From Sipunculus nudus (Eukaryota > Annelida > Sipuncula > Golfingiida > Sipunculidae), in NCBI GenBank assembly GCA_026874595.1, contig CM049312.1:48241429-48305428 (forward strand): 64,000 nt of DNA. The letters run 5' to 3'. The position numbers and the translations under genes are program-made. Positions 61,401-64,000 of the stretch are shown here, in pieces (position 1 is the first letter of the stretch; every line of letters starts with the position of its first letter). The notes below the pieces were generated by a model, which was not told the DNA's origin, searched no databases, and saw only the letters and a list, made by a program, of their open reading frames with translations.

Positions 61401-62257
61401 ATAAAATCACTCATATCTCAGCAGTGGTTTGACATATCTGCCTAAAATTTTGCAGGTTTATACATCTTGGATAGCTTTCTGGATTTTGTGGCAGGTGGCG
61501 CCACCTACATTTATGTATACACTGCAGACATTCAGGCTAATATCTCAGGACTGGTTTGACATATCCACCTGAAATTTTGCATGTGTATAGATCTCACATA
61601 GCTCTTAATCATACACAAAACTGGTGGTGCCACCTGCCACCATTTTTGCACAGCGTCGGCCTGTTTGTCTGCCGTGGGCTTAAAACACTCATATCTCTGC
61701 ATTGGTTGGACTTATCCACCTGAAATTTTGCATGTGTATACATCATGGACAGCTTTTTTTATTTTGTTACAGGTCGCGCCACCTACATTCACGTCTAAGC
61801 TGCAGACATTCAAGCTCATATTTCGATAAACCGTTTGACCAGTTTGGCCAAAATTTTGCATGTGTGTAGATCTCCTATGGCTATTTATCATACGCAAATC
61901 TGGTGGCGCCACCTGCAACCATTTTTGCACAGCGTCCATCTGTTCATCTGCCTTGGGAAAAATCACTCATATCTCAGCTGGGTTTGACTTATCCACCTGA
62001 AATTTTATATCTCAGGACTGGTTTGACATATCCCCCTGAAATTTTGCATGTGTATAGATCTCACATAGCTCTTAATCATACACAAAATTGGTGGTGCCAC
62101 CTGCAACCATTTTTGCACAGCGTCCATTTAGTGTTTAGTACTTGCTTTGTTCATATACATGTTACACATGTTCTTGAAAAGTAATGGTCCAGCATTGAAG
62201 CATTATACCTGGTGTAATCTCGTTGCACAGGTTCGCATTAGGCCTGTAGGCCTTGTT
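58405..62257 (+). mobile_element. T2 element with a T3 insertion
   Basis: 5' TTTTTAGCGAACCTGTGAGC, GTCCGTCGTGCGTCGTC tract, GTTAACC. 3' GCACAGGTTCGCATTAGGCC, hairpin, TTGTTTT. The uninterrupted T1 target reads 'ACCACTCATCCGTTTTTCCTCATATTTACC' (split near 11751). GGTGGCGCCACC occurs at 58877 and 60508. T3 inserted at 60646. Confidence 0.7.
60646..62126 (+). mobile_element. T3 element inside T2, 3' end lost
   Basis: 5' hairpin GTATCCGCCAAAACAGAGTT + TTGTGGATAC, then the GCTGCCGCCATCGCC tract. The half-unit array has GGTGGCGCCACC at 60966, 61495 and 61902 and TG/CA variants between, plus a ~100-bp internal duplication ('GCCACCTGCAGCCATTTTTG' at about 60971 and 61073). It joins T2 tail at about 62127 ('TTTAGTGTTTAGTACTTGC') without the usual T3 3' end, so it is a deletion product. 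Confidence 0.65.
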
Positions 62258-62429
62258 TTTAATATTTACCTGAAGTAATCCCCAATATATTATTTATATA
62301 CATGCCAGAATTAAGTCCGTTAAGTATAATTTCTCTAAGTTATTGGCCCGAACATAATGGATATTGTAAAAAAATCAGGAAAAATATTTACTCACTTATC
62401 ATGAAAAATTTTGAAACTACCCTTCCAGA

Positions 62430-63110
62430 AATTTTCGGGCATGGAGTATACTTAAAGTGTGCTTCATTAGTGCTTATTTTGTGCTTTTCAGCAACATTCA
62501 GTCTTGAAAAGTGCTTTAAATGTGCTTTTTGAGAACTTGGAATTTTTACCGGATGCTCAAACTATGCTTTAAATGTACCTCATTTGTGCTTTCAGTGAAC
62601 ACCACAAACTGTTTAAGTATGAAACCTACCTATTATGTGCTCCAATAGTACTTAATTTGTGCTTCTTAAACTGCTTCATTCATACTTTATCATCAATACC
62701 AAAAACTAAAAAGTTCAAAATGTACCTAAAATATGCTTCATTAGAACTTATTTTGTACTTCCAAAATTTTCCTTTACAAATGAGCATATGATATGCATTG
62801 TTCTGACGTGTAATATATGAGTCCTACTGTGCTTAAATTGTGCTCCTTAATAGAGAACTGAAGGACAAAGTGGGACCATGCTTCCAGTGTGCTTCAAAAG
62901 TACTTTGAATATGAATAACATACTTGAAAATAAACTCCAAAATCTGCTAAGTCCAAAACAAACCTCAAAGTATGCTTCATTTGTACTTCCTGTGTGCTTC
63001 CAAAACGTCCTTAAGATATGAGCAAGTGAAATGGCTTGGACTGATGTGTAAAATATTAAGTTCTGTTGTGCTGAAATTGTGCTTTTTGTAAAGTATGGAA
63101 TATCATAGTT
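62430..63110. repeat. Diverged repeat built on recurring GTGCTT motifs
   Basis: GTGCTT, ATGCTT or GTACTT recurs about every 15-40 bp. Larger units of roughly 240 bp can be followed (compare 'ATGCTTCATTAGAACTTATT' at 62732 with 'ATGCTTCATTTGTACTTCCT' at 62972; both continue with 'GAGCA..' and 'GA(C/T)GTGTAA'). The 128-codon minus-strand frame through it is repetitive and not credible as a gene. Confidence 0.5.
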
Positions 63111-63162
63111 TAGTTTGCACCCTGGTAGAGGGCAGCATATGAAAAGGTCAAGGCCACGCAGC

Positions 63163-63632
63163 AACATGTGTATACTAAACAGGAGGGAAAACCTTTTCAA
63201 CTGAAGTGAGTTAAACATTACTAAGTGAAACACGTTGATCTTTTGTGTTTACCATTAGTTTCCAAACATGCCTTGAAACCTAATGAATTAAGGTATATAA
63301 TTACTTATTTCCCAGTATGTTACACTTTTAAAAATATAAAAAGAATGAATACTCATAAATTCAAATATGGCTTCAAATGACATGGTCGTCACTATACAAC
63401 ATGTGTATACTAAACAGGAGGGAAAACCTTTTCAACTGAAGTGAGTTAAACATTACTAAGTGAAACACGTTGATCTTTTGTGTTTACCATTAGTTTCCAA
63501 ACATGCCTTGAAACCTAATGAATTAAGGTATATAATTACTTATTTCCCAGTGTGTTACACTTTTAAAAATATAAAAAGAATGAATACTCATAAATTCAAA
63601 TATGGCTTCAAATGACATGGTTGTCACTGTTT
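63163..63632. repeat. Recent 235-bp tandem duplication
   Basis: AACATGTGTATACTAAACAG starts at 63163 and again at 63398. The two copies differ at only a few positions (for example CAGTATG/CAGTGTG, GGTCGTC/GGTTGTC). They adjoin without a spacer. Confidence 0.9.
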
Positions 63633-64000
63633 AAAATATTGTCTTTTCTGTTATAAACAGTGCATATAATGAGAGACCGTTTAAATATGTTAAAGAGTTT
63701 GATATATTCAATAGTTAATGTATGCAGTTTGAAAAATAAAATATGATGTATAATGCAGGAAATGCTTGCCAAAAATGAAGATGCTGGGTATTTTGCGAGG
63801 TGATAAGCTGTACTGGAAAGCCAGATAACAGTTCAGCCTTAAAAAAAAAAACAAGAGTTCATCTTAAACAATGATAATTTGGAATAAACTTAATAATATC
63901 TTGCATTCAGTTTGTCCATTTCTTTAGATGAATGTGATTGTATGCTAAATATCATGTTTTTAAGTGCTCATGGTTTGTTGATTCATTCTTGTTGTATCTT
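63633..64000. other. Low-copy AT-rich DNA, nothing identified
   Basis: No open frame, repeat module or RNA gene recognised. An A12 run lies at about 63840. Confidence 0.5.

Larger units (their letters stand above)
58114..62420 (+). mobile_element. T1 element holding a T2 element
   Basis: T1 5' end TTAGCTCAGCTGACTATAAG..CAACTGAGCTATAGT, long (GTCCGTCC)n tract to 58208, then body until 58404. After the T2 insertion the body resumes at 62258 ('AATATTTACC..ACATGCCAGAATTAAGTC'). It degenerates near 62420 without a T1 3' end. Confidence 0.65.

Noticed and set aside
234-62104. GGTGGCGCCACC as merely a restriction-type site
   Set aside because: The recurring element is the full 12-mer plus a shared TG..TG context at regular spacing, which a 6-bp site would not explain.
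62847-63233. 128-codon minus-strand frame, the longest in the window
   Set aside because: It lies in the GTGCTT repeat field and the start of the 235-bp duplication. Its composition follows the repeat, with no domain-like pattern.

Overview
The window reads as intronic and intergenic DNA of an animal, most likely a marine mollusc and probably a bivalve. It is AT-rich, almost free of coding sequence, and has GT-AG introns, a tRNA-headed SINE and decayed LINE sequence. It is saturated with rolling-circle-like elements that carry a CCGTC-rich tract followed by GTTAAC near the 5' end, a style I associate with bivalve genomes. The assignment is inference; no species-level marker is present.

The only gene I recognise is HEATR6-like. 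Two exons on the + strand (45619-45779 and 48933-49009) join in phase across a 3.15 kb intron. Three other exon-sized coding candidates (9592-9777 +, 10679-10757 -, 28105-28205 +) have stop codons, and two of them have a nearby AATAAA, but I cannot name them.

Most of the rest is built from a few families, named here T1-T4. T1 begins T-run + AGCTCAGCTGACT (a hairpin) and ends AGTCAGCTGAGC, then a GACCCATGGGTC hairpin, then (A/C)CTTGTT. T2 begins T-run + AGCGAACCTGTG and ends CACAGGTTCGC, then a GGCCTGTAGGCC hairpin, then TTGTT. T3 begins with a hairpin made of GTATCCGCC and GCGGATAC and ends near GCGGATACACATAGT..CTTGT. T4 begins TTTTTATGCCCCC and ends GGGGGC, then a GTGTCG/CGACAC hairpin, then CTAG. 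The layout (subterminal inverted repeats, a 3' hairpin, insertion into T-runs without target duplication, internal tandem arrays) fits non-autonomous Helentron/Helitron elements. All clearly oriented copies point the same way and they nest in one another. Several paralogous empty sites in the window define the junctions.

Layout: 1-8150 T1 containing T2, a fold-back element with a 9-bp target duplication, and a SINE; 8216-11443 low-copy DNA with coding candidates; 11444-20721 T1 and two near-identical composite T1+T3 elements in tandem; 20722-31342 T1 and T2 elements; 31343-33008 low-copy; 33009-41587 a third composite T1+T3 element split by a 5.8 kb transposon with about 31-bp inverted ends and a 9-bp target duplication, which carries a 73-bp minisatellite and a decayed LINE; 42276-43987 T2 with a higher-order repeat; 43988-49010 HEATR6 exons and introns; 49120-58113 a possible LTR, T1, a T3-like element and a T4 Helitron with seven 180-bp repeats; 58114-62420 T1 holding T2 holding T3; 62430-63632 odd tandem repeats.

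The most striking unexplained signal is the 12-bp palindrome GGTGGCGCCACC. It sits once per unit in several tandem repeat families whose other sequence differs (about 140, 326 and 336 bp units). Its commonest variants are CpG-decay forms at the centre.
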